DNA of 28,735 bases. It comes from CAZLNO01 sp964561005. GTDB taxonomy: Bacteria > Pseudomonadota > Alphaproteobacteria > Kiloniellales > Rhodovibrionaceae. The stretch is from positions 1-28,735 of the forward strand of contig CAZLNO010000044.1 of the NCBI GenBank assembly GCA_964561005.1. Reading direction: 5' to 3'. The position numbers and the translations under genes were made by a program. The notes under the pieces are model-generated. The model did no database searches, was not told the origin of the DNA, and worked only from the letters and a program-made list of their open reading frames with translations. Shown here piece after piece: positions 6,927 to 14,315 of the stretch. The stretch's first letter is position 1, and every line of letters begins with the position of its first letter.

Positions 6927-8279
6927 TCACCCTCGTTCCCCGCGCAGCCGTGCCGCCGCCCGCGCCCGGCCGATCCAGGGCAACAGGTCCTTCAGCTCCG
7001 GCCCGTGGTCGCGGCCGGTCAGGGCCTTGCGCAGGGGCTTGAACAGCCTGGCGCCCTTGCGGCCGGTCTCCCGCTTCAGGGCCTGCGTCCAGGTGTTCCA
7101 GGTCTCGCCGTCCCAGGGCTCCGGAGGCAACAGTTCCGCGGCCGTGGCCAGGAAATCGACGTCCTGGTCGGCCACCACCGGATCGACCGGCTCCGTGCAG
7201 ACGGCGTACCAGTCGCCGACCTCGGCCAGCCGTTCGATGTTGCCGCGCACGGCCAGCCAGAAGCCCTCGTCCACCGCGGCGAGCCCCATCGCGCCCAGAC
7301 GGTCGCGCACGGCCGCGAAGGGCAGCTCGTGCAGCAGGCGGGCGTTGAGGCGTTGCAGTTCCGCCTTGTCGAACTTGGGTGTGGCGCGGCTGAAGCGGCC
7401 GATGTCGAACTCCGCCACCAGGCTGTCCAGGTCGGGGCGAACCTCGATCGGGTCCGGCGTGCCCAGCCTGGCGAGATAGGAATCGAGCGCCATGGCCTCG
7501 ATGCCCTCGCGCTCGCGCAGGGCCTGCAAGGACAGATCCGCCTCGCGCTTGGACAGCTTGCGCCCCTCGGTGTCGGTCAGCAGCGGCAGATGGGCGAAGC
7601 CCGGCACGGCCCCGTCCAGCGCCCGGAAGAGCTGGACCTGCGCGGCGGTGTTGGCCACGTGGTCCTCGCCGCGAATGACGTGGCTTACGCCCAGCTCGAT
7701 GTCGTCCACCACCGAGGTCAGGGTGTAGAGCGGCCGGCCATCCTCGCGGATCAGCACGGGATCGGACAGGCTGCCGGACTGGAAGGCCTGGCGGCCGCGC
7801 ACGAGGTCGTCCCAGGCGACCTGTCCTGCCTCCAGCTTGAATCGCCAGTGCGGGCGGCGGCCCTCCTCGTCCTCCAGCCGTCGGCGCTCGGCCTCGGTCA
7901 GCCGCAGCGCCGCGCGGTCGTAGACCGGGGGCTTGCCGCTGGCCGCCTGCAGCCTGCGCTTGGCCTCCAGCTCCTCGGCGGTCTCGTGGCAGGGATACAG
8001 CCGCCCGCTCGCGCGCAGCCGCTCGGCCGCTGCCTCGTAGCGGTGCATGCGCTCCGACTGCCGCGCCGTCTCGTCCCAGGCCAGACCCAGCCAGCGCATG
8101 TCCTCCTCGATGGCGGCGACATAGCGTTCCTCGGAGCGCGACTGGTCGGTGTCGTCGATGCGCAGCAGGAAGACGCCGCCGTGCCGGCGTGCGAACAGCC
8201 AGTTGACCAGGGCGACGCGGGCGTTGCCGACCTGCAGCAACCCGGTCGGGCTGGGGGCGAAGCGGACTTTGGTCGTCAC
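6927..8279 (-). CDS. gltX: Glutamyl-tRNA synthetase
   Basis: This class I synthetase of about 450 residues charges tRNA-Glu, and possibly tRNA-Gln for later amidation, with glutamate. RFAPSPTG starts the Rossmann fold; LLRIDDTD, VIRGEDHV and the KLSKR loop (241-245) are all present. Oddly, the HIGH-type motif reads Q16-V-G-N where most GltX have H-x-G-N or H-x-G-G. The start is taken as GTG 8279 because AGGGA lies eight bases upstream and homology begins there; GTG 8285 is too close to it. The open frame continues to 8399, but only through a palindromic repeat. The anticodon-binding half (about 310-450) is helical and complete. It lies downstream of nadE and just upstream of the SRAP gene on the same strand. 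Confidence 0.93.
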   Translation of the reverse strand: MTTKVRFAPSPTGLLQVGNARVALVNWLFARRHGGVFLLRIDDTDQSRSEERYVAAIEEDMRWLGLAWDETARQSERMHRYEAAAERLRASGRLYPCHETAEELEAKRRLQAASGKPPVYDRAALRLTEAERRRLEDEEGRRPHWRFKLEAGQVAWDDLVRGRQAFQSGSLSDPVLIREDGRPLYTLTSVVDDIELGVSHVIRGEDHVANTAAQVQLFRALDGAVPGFAHLPLLTDTEGRKLSKREADLSLQALREREGIEAMALDSYLARLGTPDPIEVRPDLDSLVAEFDIGRFSRATPKFDKAELQRLNARLLHELPFAAVRDRLGAMGLAAVDEGFWLAVRGNIERLAEVGDWYAVCTEPVDPVVADQDVDFLATAAELLPPEPWDGETWNTWTQALKRETGRKGARLFKPLRKALTGRDHGPELKDLLPWIGRARAAARLRGERG

Positions 8280-8325
8280 GGTCACGGTCCCTGTTGCCGA
8301 TGCCGGCGGCGGTGCCTTCGCCGTG

Positions 8326-8426
8326 GCCCCCACCCCATCCCTCCCCCGCAAGCGGGGGAGGGGGCTTCGAGAGCGAGTTCTTTTGGTTCCCTCCCCCACA
8401 TTGTGGGGGAGGGTCAGGGTGGGGGC
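8326..8426. repeat. Twin-hairpin palindromic intergenic repeat (BIME-like)
   Basis: Two near-perfect hairpins lie about 50 bases apart. Stem CCCTCCCCCGC/GCGGGGGAGGG is at 8339-8349/8352-8362, and stem CCCTCCCCCAC/GTGGGGGAGGG is at 8389-8399/8403-8413. The outer flanks GCCCCCAC (8326-8333) and GTGGGGGC (8419-8426) are also complementary, so the whole 101-base unit can fold into a cruciform. It sits in the 161-base spacer between nadE and gltX, the usual place of REP/BIME repeats, where it may terminate, attenuate or protect the transcript. Confidence 0.85.
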
Positions 8427-8440
8427 AAAGGCGCCGCCGG

Positions 8441-10129
8441 CTACTCCCGGAATTTATTGGTGATCGGATAGCGCCGGTCGCGGCCGAAGGAGCGGCGGGT
8501 GATCTTCACCCCCGGCGGCGCCTGGCGGCGCTTGTACTCCGCGCCCTCCAGCATGCGCCAGACCTTGCGCACCACCTCTTCGTCGTGGCCGCGCGCGGCG
8601 ATCTCGCGCCAGCCCATGTCGCGCTCGATCAGGCAGGTCAGGATGTCGTCCAGATGGTCATAGGACGGCAGGCTGTCCTGGTCGGTCTGGTCGGGCTTCA
8701 GCTCCGCCGAGGGCGGCTTGGTGATGATGCGCTCGGGGATGACCCGGCCTTCGGGACCCAGCGCGGTGGCCGGCCTGTGCTGGTTGCGCCAGCGCGCCAG
8801 GCGGTAGACCTGGGTCTTGTAGACGTCCTTCAGCGCGTTGAAGCCGCCGGCCATGTCGCCGTAGAGCGTGGCGTAGCCCACCGACATCTCCGACTTGTTG
8901 CCGGTGGAGACCAGCATCGGCCCGAACTTGTTGGACACCGCCATCAGGACGATGCCGCGCGCGCGGGCCTGGACGTTCTCCTCGGTCGTGTCGGGCGGCA
9001 GCTCGTCGAACAGCGGCGTCAGCATCTCCTCGAAGGCGCGCATGGCCGGCTCGATCGACACGCTGTCCAGGCGGCAGCCAAGCAGCCGCGCCACCTCCGC
9101 CGCGTCCTCCAGCGAGGCCTGGCTGGTGTAGGGCGAGGGCATCAGCAGGCAGTGCACCTTCTCCGGCCCCAGCGCGTCAGCGGCGATAACGGCCGAGAGC
9201 GCGGAATCGATGCCGCCCGACAGCCCCAGGACAACGCCGGGGAAGCCGTTTTTCCCCACGTAGTCGCGCAGGCCCAGGATCAGCGCGCGGTAGATCGCCT
9301 CCAGCCCCTCGGGCGGCGTGACCATCGGCGCCTCGGCGATCGTCCAGTCGTCCTCGGCGCTGCGTTCCCAGCGGGTAATGGCAAGCTGCTCGGCGAAGCA
9401 ATCGAGCTGCATGCGAAGGTTCTGCCGGCCGTCCAGGGCGAAGCTGGCGCCGTCGAACACCAGCTCGTCCTGGCCGCCGACCTGGTTGAGATAGACGAGG
9501 GGCAGCCCCGATTCGTCCACCCGCTGCAGGGCGAGCTGCAGGCGGGTGTCCTGCTTGCCCTCCTCGAAGGGCGAGCCGTTGATGACGATCAGGATCTCGG
9601 CGCCGTTCTCCTCCATGCACTCGGTGACGTCCGGGCTCCAGGAATCCTCGCAGACCATGACGCCCAGCCGCGCGCCGCGCACCGGCATCGGGCCGGGCAG
9701 CGGCGACTGGGTGAAGTGCCGCTTCTCGTCGAAGACGCCATAGTTCGGCAGGTCCCACTTGGCGCGCACCGCCTGCACCTGACCGGCGTCCAGCAGCAGC
9801 GCGGCGTTGTACAGCCCGCCGTCGACCGCGCGCTGGCGCGTCTCCGGGTCCTCGCGCCAGGGCGCGCCGACGATGACCGCCGGCCCGCCGTCGTCGGTCT
9901 CCGCCGCCAGCTCGTGCACGGCCGCCTCGACCTGGTCCAGGAAAGCCGGCTTCTTCACCAGGTCCTCGGGCGGATAGCCGGTGACGAACAGCTCGGTGGC
10001 AACCAGCACGTCGGCCCCGGCCGCCGCGGCCTCGGCGCGGGCGGCGCGCAGCTTTTCCAGGTTGCCCCGGATGTCGCCCACCGTGGGGTCGAGCTGGGCA
10101 AAGGCGATCGTCAGACGCTCGTCGGGCAT
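8441..10129 (-). CDS. nadE: Glutamine-dependent NAD+ synthetase
   Basis: This 562-residue two-domain enzyme converts deamido-NAD, ATP and glutamine to NAD, the last step of NAD synthesis. The N-terminal nitrilase-like glutaminase domain (1-270) has the triad E46 (ATELFVTGYP), K124 (AKWDLPNYGVF) and C160 (VMVCEDSW). The C-terminal synthetase domain carries the ATP P-loop SGGIDSAL at 304-311, VSTGNKSE and a conserved KPPSAEL. Ammonia would be channelled between the domains. The start is placed at ATG 10129, where homology begins; the open frame extends 19 codons further but these codons are not family-like. It is the first gene of the nadE-gltX-SRAP run, although a palindromic repeat lies behind it. 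Confidence 0.96.
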   Translation of the reverse strand: MPDERLTIAFAQLDPTVGDIRGNLEKLRAARAEAAAAGADVLVATELFVTGYPPEDLVKKPAFLDQVEAAVHELAAETDDGGPAVIVGAPWREDPETRQRAVDGGLYNAALLLDAGQVQAVRAKWDLPNYGVFDEKRHFTQSPLPGPMPVRGARLGVMVCEDSWSPDVTECMEENGAEILIVINGSPFEEGKQDTRLQLALQRVDESGLPLVYLNQVGGQDELVFDGASFALDGRQNLRMQLDCFAEQLAITRWERSAEDDWTIAEAPMVTPPEGLEAIYRALILGLRDYVGKNGFPGVVLGLSGGIDSALSAVIAADALGPEKVHCLLMPSPYTSQASLEDAAEVARLLGCRLDSVSIEPAMRAFEEMLTPLFDELPPDTTEENVQARARGIVLMAVSNKFGPMLVSTGNKSEMSVGYATLYGDMAGGFNALKDVYKTQVYRLARWRNQHRPATALGPEGRVIPERIITKPPSAELKPDQTDQDSLPSYDHLDDILTCLIERDMGWREIAARGHDEEVVRKVWRMLEGAEYKRRQAPPGVKITRRSFGRDRRYPITNKFRE

Positions 10130-10253
10130 GCGGGCTCCGCTGCGATGATGGCCGGCGCGCCGCATCGCTTCGCGGCGCTCGAACACAGCCTACTTATGCC
10201 GGGCGGGCAAGGCCAGCAATCGGGGCAAAGAGTCTCTGGGCGGGGCGGGATGG

Positions 10254-10282
10254 TTGCCAAGCGGCCTCGATCCACCGACAAT
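10254..10282 (+). promoter_or_regulatory. Promoter-like pair before hicBA
   Basis: TTGCCA (10254-10259) and GACAAT (10277-10282) are separated by exactly 17 bases, a good sigma-70 arrangement. Transcription would start near 10289, and GGAGG lies just before the hicB ATG at 10312. Confidence 0.45.
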
Positions 10283-10311
10283 TCACGCGAGTAGCGCCGG
10301 AGGTTCGCGCC

Positions 10312-10557
10312 ATGCCCAACACCAAGGTCTATACCATTCAAGCCGAATGGGACAACGAAGCCCATTGCTGGGTCGCTTCGAGCGAGGACGTACCAGGGTT
10401 GGCGACCGGAGCTGAGTCGCTCGACGCCCTCGTCCACAAGCTCCGCGTCGTGGTGCCGGAGCTGCTGTATGAGAACGGGCTGTTGGCGGACGAAATGTTC
10501 CAGGTTCCCTTTTCTCTGATCGCTCATCATGCCGAGCGCGCCCCTGACGCCGCCTGA
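10312..10557 (+). CDS. hicB: HicB-like antitoxin (DUF1902 type)
   Basis: This 81-residue protein has the partial RNase-H-like fold of HicB/DUF1902: YTIQAEWDNEAHCWVASSED, then VPGLATGAESLDALVHKLR. A short helical tail replaces the usual ribbon-helix-helix or helix-turn-helix DNA-binding domain, so autorepression may need the toxin complex. It should bind and block the HicA mRNA interferase encoded next to it. Its TGA overlaps the hicA ATG (TGATG), giving translational coupling. Antitoxin-first order differs from the classical hicA-hicB order but is common for DUF1902 pairs. GGAGG precedes the ATG. Confidence 0.85.
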   Translation: MPNTKVYTIQAEWDNEAHCWVASSEDVPGLATGAESLDALVHKLRVVVPELLYENGLLADEMFQVPFSLIAHHAERAPDAA

Positions 10558-10751
10558 TGGCGGAGAATTATAGCCGCGCCGTGAAGCGTCTTCTCGTCGA
10601 TGCTGGCTGTCGCTTCGTCCGTCAGGGAAAGGGCGACCACGAGATATGGGAAAGGCCGGACGGGCGGCGCTTCATGGTGGATAACCACATCAAAAGCCGG
10701 AAGTGGGCCAACCTCACGCTGAAGAATGCGGGGGTGCCGAAGGCCTTTTAA
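10557..10751 (+). CDS. hicA: HicA-like mRNA interferase toxin
   Basis: This 64-residue protein has the dsRNA-binding-like HicA fold: VKRLLVDAGCRFVRQGKGDHEIW, then a strand with DGRRFMVDN and a C-terminal LTLKNAGV helix. The catalytic His is H28 in GDHEIW, corresponding to the G-x-H motif of HicA toxins. It would cleave mRNA ribosome-independently unless bound by HicB. Size and motif are typical, so it appears functional. It lies directly upstream of the helicase gene, separated by 73 bases; readthrough from the hicBA promoter could feed the helicase. Confidence 0.87.
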   Translation: MAENYSRAVKRLLVDAGCRFVRQGKGDHEIWERPDGRRFMVDNHIKSRKWANLTLKNAGVPKAF

Positions 10752-10824
10752 GTTCGCCACACACCGCCAATCGCTCCAGCAGTGTCCCATGCCGCGCCAC
10801 CGCTCGAACCGCGACACGGCCCAG

Positions 10825-13434
10825 ATGCCGCCGCCCCTCCCCGCCCCCATCGCGGACTGGTTCGCCGCGCGGGGCTGGGCGCCGCACGCGCATCAGATGC
10901 AGGTGCTGGCGGCGGCGCGGGAGAGGCGGTCGGCGCTGTTGATCGCGCCGACGGGCGGGGGCAAGACGCTGGCGGGGTTCCTGCCCTCGCTGGTCGATCT
11001 GGCGCAGGCGCCGGCCGAGGGGCTGCACACGCTCTACGTCTCGCCGCTGAAGGCACTGACGCAGGACATCCACCGCAACCTGACCGGCCCCATCGCGGAA
11101 ATGGGGCTGCCGATCGGCGTGGAGACGCGCACCGGCGACACGCCGCAGAACCGCCGCCAGCGCCAGCGGCAGAAGCCGCCGCAGTTCCTGCTGACCACGC
11201 CGGAGTCGCTGGCGCTGCTGCTGTCCTACCACGACGCGCCGGGGTTCTTCGGCGGGCTGCGCGGCATCGTTATCGACGAGCTGCACGCCCTGGCCGGCAC
11301 CAAGCGCGGCGACCTGCTGGCGCTGGGCCTGGCGCGGCTGCGGCGTCTCGCGCCCCGGGCGCGGCGGATCGGGCTGTCCGCCACGGTGCGCGACCCGGGC
11401 GAGCTGGCCGACTGGCTGGCGGTGGAGGGTGCGCCGGATGGCGGCGAGCGTGCGGGTGGCCTCATGCTTCGACAGGCCCAGCATGAGGCGCATGTGGAGA
11501 TGCCGCGACAAGCTCGGCATGGGGTGGCGAGTTCGAGCACCACACCTCATCCTGAGCCCGTCGAAGGAGAGGTGTCGAGCCGAAGGCTCGAAACCGCCGC
11601 CGTCGCCCGCATCCACGCCGGCCCCGGCCCGAAGCCGGAGATCGAGATCCTGACCACGCAGGAGCGCCTGCCCTGGGCCGGACACATGGCGGTGCATGCC
11701 CTGCCCGAGGTCTACCAGCGCCTGAAGGCCGCGGGCACCGCCATCGTCTTCGTCAACACCCGCGCGCAGGCGGAGATCGTGTTCCAGGAGCTGTGGCGGC
11801 TGAACGCCGACACCCTGCCGATCGCCCTGCACCACGGCTCGCTGGACGTGCAGCAGCGGCGCAAGGTCGAGGTCGCGATGGCGCGCGGCGAGCTGAAGGC
11901 CGTGGTCGCGACCTCCTCGCTGGACCTCGGCATCGACTGGGGCGCCATCGACCTTGTGGTGCAGGTCGGCGCGCCCAAGGGCGTCTCGCGGCTGTTGCAG
12001 CGAATCGGCCGCGCCAACCACCGCCTGGACGCGCCCAGCCGCGCCCTGCTGGTGCCGGCCAACCGCTTCGAGGTGCTGGAGTGCCGCGCCGCGGTGGACG
12101 CCGTGCAGGCGAATACCCTGGACGGCGACCCGCTGCGCCCCGGCGGCCTGGACGTGCTGTGCCAGCACATCCTGGCCACCGCCTGCGCCGGACCGTTCCA
12201 CGCCGACACCCTCTATGAAGAGGTGCGCGCCGCGCAGCCCTACCGCGACCTCGACCGCAAGGACTTCGACGACGCGCTGGCCTTCGTCGACCACGGCGGC
12301 TACGCGCTGTCCGGCTACCGCCGCTACCGGCGGCTGCAACACGACGACCAGGGCACCTACCGCATCACGTCGCTGAAGGACGCACAGCGCTACCGCCTCA
12401 ACGTCGGCACCATCGTCGAGGCGCCGACGCTGAAGGTGAGGCTGCGCGGCGGCCGGGCGCTGGGGGAGATCGAGGAGCACTTCGTGCAGATGCTGCGGCC
12501 CGGCGACACCTTCATGTTCGCCGGCGAGCTGCTGGTGTTCCTGGGCATCCGCGAGCTGACGGCCGAAGTGGCGCGGGCGAAGCGGCGGGACGACGATCCC
12601 AAGGTGCCGGCCTACATGGGCGGCAAGCTGCCGCTGACCACGCATCTGGCCGAGCGGGTGCGCGGCATCCTGGCCAACCCGCGAAGCTGGCGCGAGCTGC
12701 CGGAGGCGGTGTCGCACTGGCTGGAGCTGCAACGCTGGCGCTCGGTCGTGCCGGGGCGCGAGGGGCTGCTGGTCGAGAGCTTCCCGCGCGGCGACAAGGA
12801 ATTCCTGGTCGCCTACTGCTTCGAGGGCCGCAACGCGCACCAGACGCTGGGCATGCTGCTGACCCGGCGGCTGGAGCGCCTGGGCCTGGGGCCACTGGGC
12901 TTCGTGGCGAGCGACTACGTGCTCGCCACCTGGTCGCTGCACGCGCCCACGCCCGCGCAGGTCGACGAGCTGTTCGACCAGGACATGCTGGGCGACGACC
13001 TGGAGGCCTGGATGGCCGAATCCTCGATGCTGCGCCGGACCTTCCGCAACGTCGGCGTGGTCGCCGGGCTGATCGACAAGCAGGTGCCGGGACGCGAGAA
13101 GACCGGCAAGCAGGTCACCTTCTCCGCCGACCTGATCTACGACGTGCTGCGCAAGCACGAGCCCGATCACGTCCTGCTGCGCGCCACCCGGCGGGAGGCG
13201 GCAGGCGGCCTGACCGACGTGCGCCGCCTGGGCGAGATGCTGGCGCGGGTGCAGGGGGCGATCCGCTTCCGCCGCCTGCCCCGCATCTCGCCGCTGGCCG
13301 TGCCGGTGCTGCTGGAGGTCGGCCGCGAACAGGTGCACGGCCAGGCCCTCGACGAGCTGCTGGACGAGGGCGCCCAGGCGCTGATCGACGAGGCGACGGG
13401 GCCGGAGAGCGCGCAGGCGGAGTTGCCGTTGTGA
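10825..13434 (+). CDS. Ligase-associated DEXH-box helicase (Lhr-like) with repeat insertion
   Basis: This large superfamily 2 helicase of 869 residues belongs to the Lhr-like group that accompanies ATP-dependent DNA ligase, a metallo-beta-lactamase exonuclease and PdeM in many proteobacteria. Visible motifs are Walker A APTGGGKT (K47), motif II DELH (151-154), motif III SAT (185-187), and in the second RecA domain IVFVNTRAQAE, TSSLDLGIDWG and QRIGRANHR. A C-terminal winged-helix/Lhr region follows. The start is set at ATG 10825 since homology begins with PIADWFAARGW; ATG 10789 and 10726 are alternatives and none has a strong ribosome-binding site. Residues about 210-258 are an in-frame palindromic-repeat insertion; without them the length matches the family (about 820). 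No ligase gene lies in the window. Confidence 0.92.
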   Translation: MPPPLPAPIADWFAARGWAPHAHQMQVLAAARERRSALLIAPTGGGKTLAGFLPSLVDLAQAPAEGLHTLYVSPLKALTQDIHRNLTGPIAEMGLPIGVETRTGDTPQNRRQRQRQKPPQFLLTTPESLALLLSYHDAPGFFGGLRGIVIDELHALAGTKRGDLLALGLARLRRLAPRARRIGLSATVRDPGELADWLAVEGAPDGGERAGGLMLRQAQHEAHVEMPRQARHGVASSSTTPHPEPVEGEVSSRRLETAAVARIHAGPGPKPEIEILTTQERLPWAGHMAVHALPEVYQRLKAAGTAIVFVNTRAQAEIVFQELWRLNADTLPIALHHGSLDVQQRRKVEVAMARGELKAVVATSSLDLGIDWGAIDLVVQVGAPKGVSRLLQRIGRANHRLDAPSRALLVPANRFEVLECRAAVDAVQANTLDGDPLRPGGLDVLCQHILATACAGPFHADTLYEEVRAAQPYRDLDRKDFDDALAFVDHGGYALSGYRRYRRLQHDDQGTYRITSLKDAQRYRLNVGTIVEAPTLKVRLRGGRALGEIEEHFVQMLRPGDTFMFAGELLVFLGIRELTAEVARAKRRDDDPKVPAYMGGKLPLTTHLAERVRGILANPRSWRELPEAVSHWLELQRWRSVVPGREGLLVESFPRGDKEFLVAYCFEGRNAHQTLGMLLTRRLERLGLGPLGFVASDYVLATWSLHAPTPAQVDELFDQDMLGDDLEAWMAESSMLRRTFRNVGVVAGLIDKQVPGREKTGKQVTFSADLIYDVLRKHEPDHVLLRATRREAAGGLTDVRRLGEMLARVQGAIRFRRLPRISPLAVPVLLEVGREQVHGQALDELLDEGAQALIDEATGPESAQAELPL
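11455..11595. repeat. Palindromic repeat inserted in frame inside the helicase gene
   Basis: The segment holds several inverted pairs: CTCATGCT...AGCATGAG (11461-11487), GAGATGCCG...CGGCATGGGG, CACCTC...GAGGTG (around 11543-11574), and TCGAGCC...GGCTCGA (11575-11591). The left part is nearly identical to 17334-17360 (CTCATGCTTCGACAGG shared). It encodes the low-complexity stretch with HPEPVEGE, typical of translated REP-like repeats, between motif III and the second RecA domain. Its length keeps the reading frame open. Borders are estimated from loss of family sequence. Confidence 0.8.
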
Positions 13435-13486
13435 TCAATTCGGCCCTGGCTTGTAGGCCTGCCCCGGCACGCCGAAGCTGAAGCGC

Positions 13487-13529
13487 GCTTGCATCGATGC
13501 AAGCAATGCCTACAATGATTGCATTGATG
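13487..13529 (+). promoter_or_regulatory. vapBC promoter with two operator-like sites
   Basis: GCTTGCATCGATGCAAGC (13487-13504) is a perfect 18-base palindrome. A related half site, TTGCATTGATG, lies at 13519-13529; the two TTGCATYGATG cores are exactly 30 bases apart, about three helical turns. The first overlaps a -35 (TTGCAT, 13489-13494) and a -10 (TACAAT, 13511-13516) follows after 16 bases; the second covers the expected transcription start. This fits cooperative autorepression by the ribbon-helix-helix antitoxin-toxin complex. Confidence 0.7.
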
Positions 13530-13541
13530 TGAGGCTGGCTC

Positions 13542-13805
13542 ATGGCAAGCATTACGATTCGCAACCTCGACGACGGCCTCAAGCAGCGGCTTCGAGTCCG
13601 CGCTGCGCGACACGGTCGGTCCATGGAAGAGGAAGCCAGGGACATTCTGCGGGACAGTCTGGCCGGCGAATCCGGGCCGCCGCGCAATTTGGGCGACGCC
13701 ATCCGCCGACGGTTCGCGCCCTTCGGCGGGGTGGAGCTGCCTCAGCCCCATCGCGAAGCCATGCGCGAGGCGCCCGACTTCTCGAAGAACGGCACCTCGA
13801 CGTGA
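13542..13805 (+). CDS. vapB: VapB/FitA-like antitoxin
   Basis: This 87-residue protein has an N-terminal ribbon-helix-helix domain (ASITIRNLDDGLKQRLRVRA, then GRSMEEEARDILRDSL). Its tail (about 45-87) would wrap around and inhibit the PIN-domain toxin encoded downstream. It should also bind the palindromic operators upstream. GAGG lies eight bases before the ATG. Its TGA overlaps the GTG of vapC (GTGA), so toxin translation depends on antitoxin translation. It most resembles FitA of FitAB-type pairs. Confidence 0.9.
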   Translation: MASITIRNLDDGLKQRLRVRAARHGRSMEEEARDILRDSLAGESGPPRNLGDAIRRRFAPFGGVELPQPHREAMREAPDFSKNGTST

Positions 13806-14224
13806 TCGTCCTCGACACCAACGTGGTCTCCGAACTCATGCGACCGTCCCCAACCCCGGCGGTCGTCGACTGGATGGCGGCCCGGCCGGCGGCCAGTTTG
13901 TTCACGACGGCGCTCACGCAGGCGGAGATCCTCCGCGGGCTGCGCCTTCTCGCGGATGGTCAGCGCCGGCGCGGTTTGTCAGCGGCGGCGGAGGCGATGT
14001 TCGCGGAGGATTTCGCGGATCGTGTTCTGTCATTCGATCAACCGGCCGCGCGCAGCTATGCGGAGATCGCAGTCGCCCGAAAGGCGATGGGAAGGCCCAT
14101 CGCGGAAATCGACGCTCAGCTCGTCGCGATCGCCCATTCCCGCGGCGCAGCCGTTGCGACGCGCAACATTTCCGACTTCGAGCTGTGCGGCGTCCCACTG
14201 GTCAATCCATGGGATAGCCGTTGA
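13802..14224 (+). CDS. vapC: VapC/FitB-like PIN-domain toxin
   Basis: This 140-residue PIN-domain ribonuclease starts at GTG 13802, overlapping the vapB stop; the start is fixed by LDTNVVSELMRP directly after it. The four acidic active-site residues are present: D5 (LDTNV), E42 (QAEILRG), D104 (EIDAQLVAIA) and D125 (TRNISDFE). All are needed to hold the magnesium ions used for RNA cleavage, so the toxin appears active. TRNISDFELCGVPLVNPW is the family C-terminus. Targets of FitB-like toxins vary (tRNA or other RNA) and cannot be predicted. The vapBC pair sits between the helicase and pdeM, which normally adjoin. Confidence 0.92.
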   Translation: MIVLDTNVVSELMRPSPTPAVVDWMAARPAASLFTTALTQAEILRGLRLLADGQRRRGLSAAAEAMFAEDFADRVLSFDQPAARSYAEIAVARKAMGRPIAEIDAQLVAIAHSRGAAVATRNISDFELCGVPLVNPWDSR

Positions 14225-14315
14225 CACGCGCGAGCTTCTGGCCGGCTGCGTGGGAAGCCGTTTCGGTGTCCGTGGCGATTCGCTTCGGTATCGGCCACGA
14301 CGACAGCAGCGAACG

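Noticed and set aside
6395..8471. Long plus-strand open frames across the SRAP and gltX region
   Set aside because: They are antisense to well-supported genes and lack domains or ribosome-binding sites.
11455..11595. Frameshifted or pseudogene helicase
   Set aside because: The insertion keeps the frame open and all helicase motifs before and after it are intact.
10714..13338. 874-residue minus-strand open frame
   Set aside because: It is an antisense shadow of the helicase gene, a common effect of very high GC content; low-complexity Gln/His/Arg product and no domain.
13956..14315. Upstream extension of the pdeM frame
   Set aside because: It overlaps vapC in another frame and is not similar to PdeM; homology begins at the ATG at 14316.
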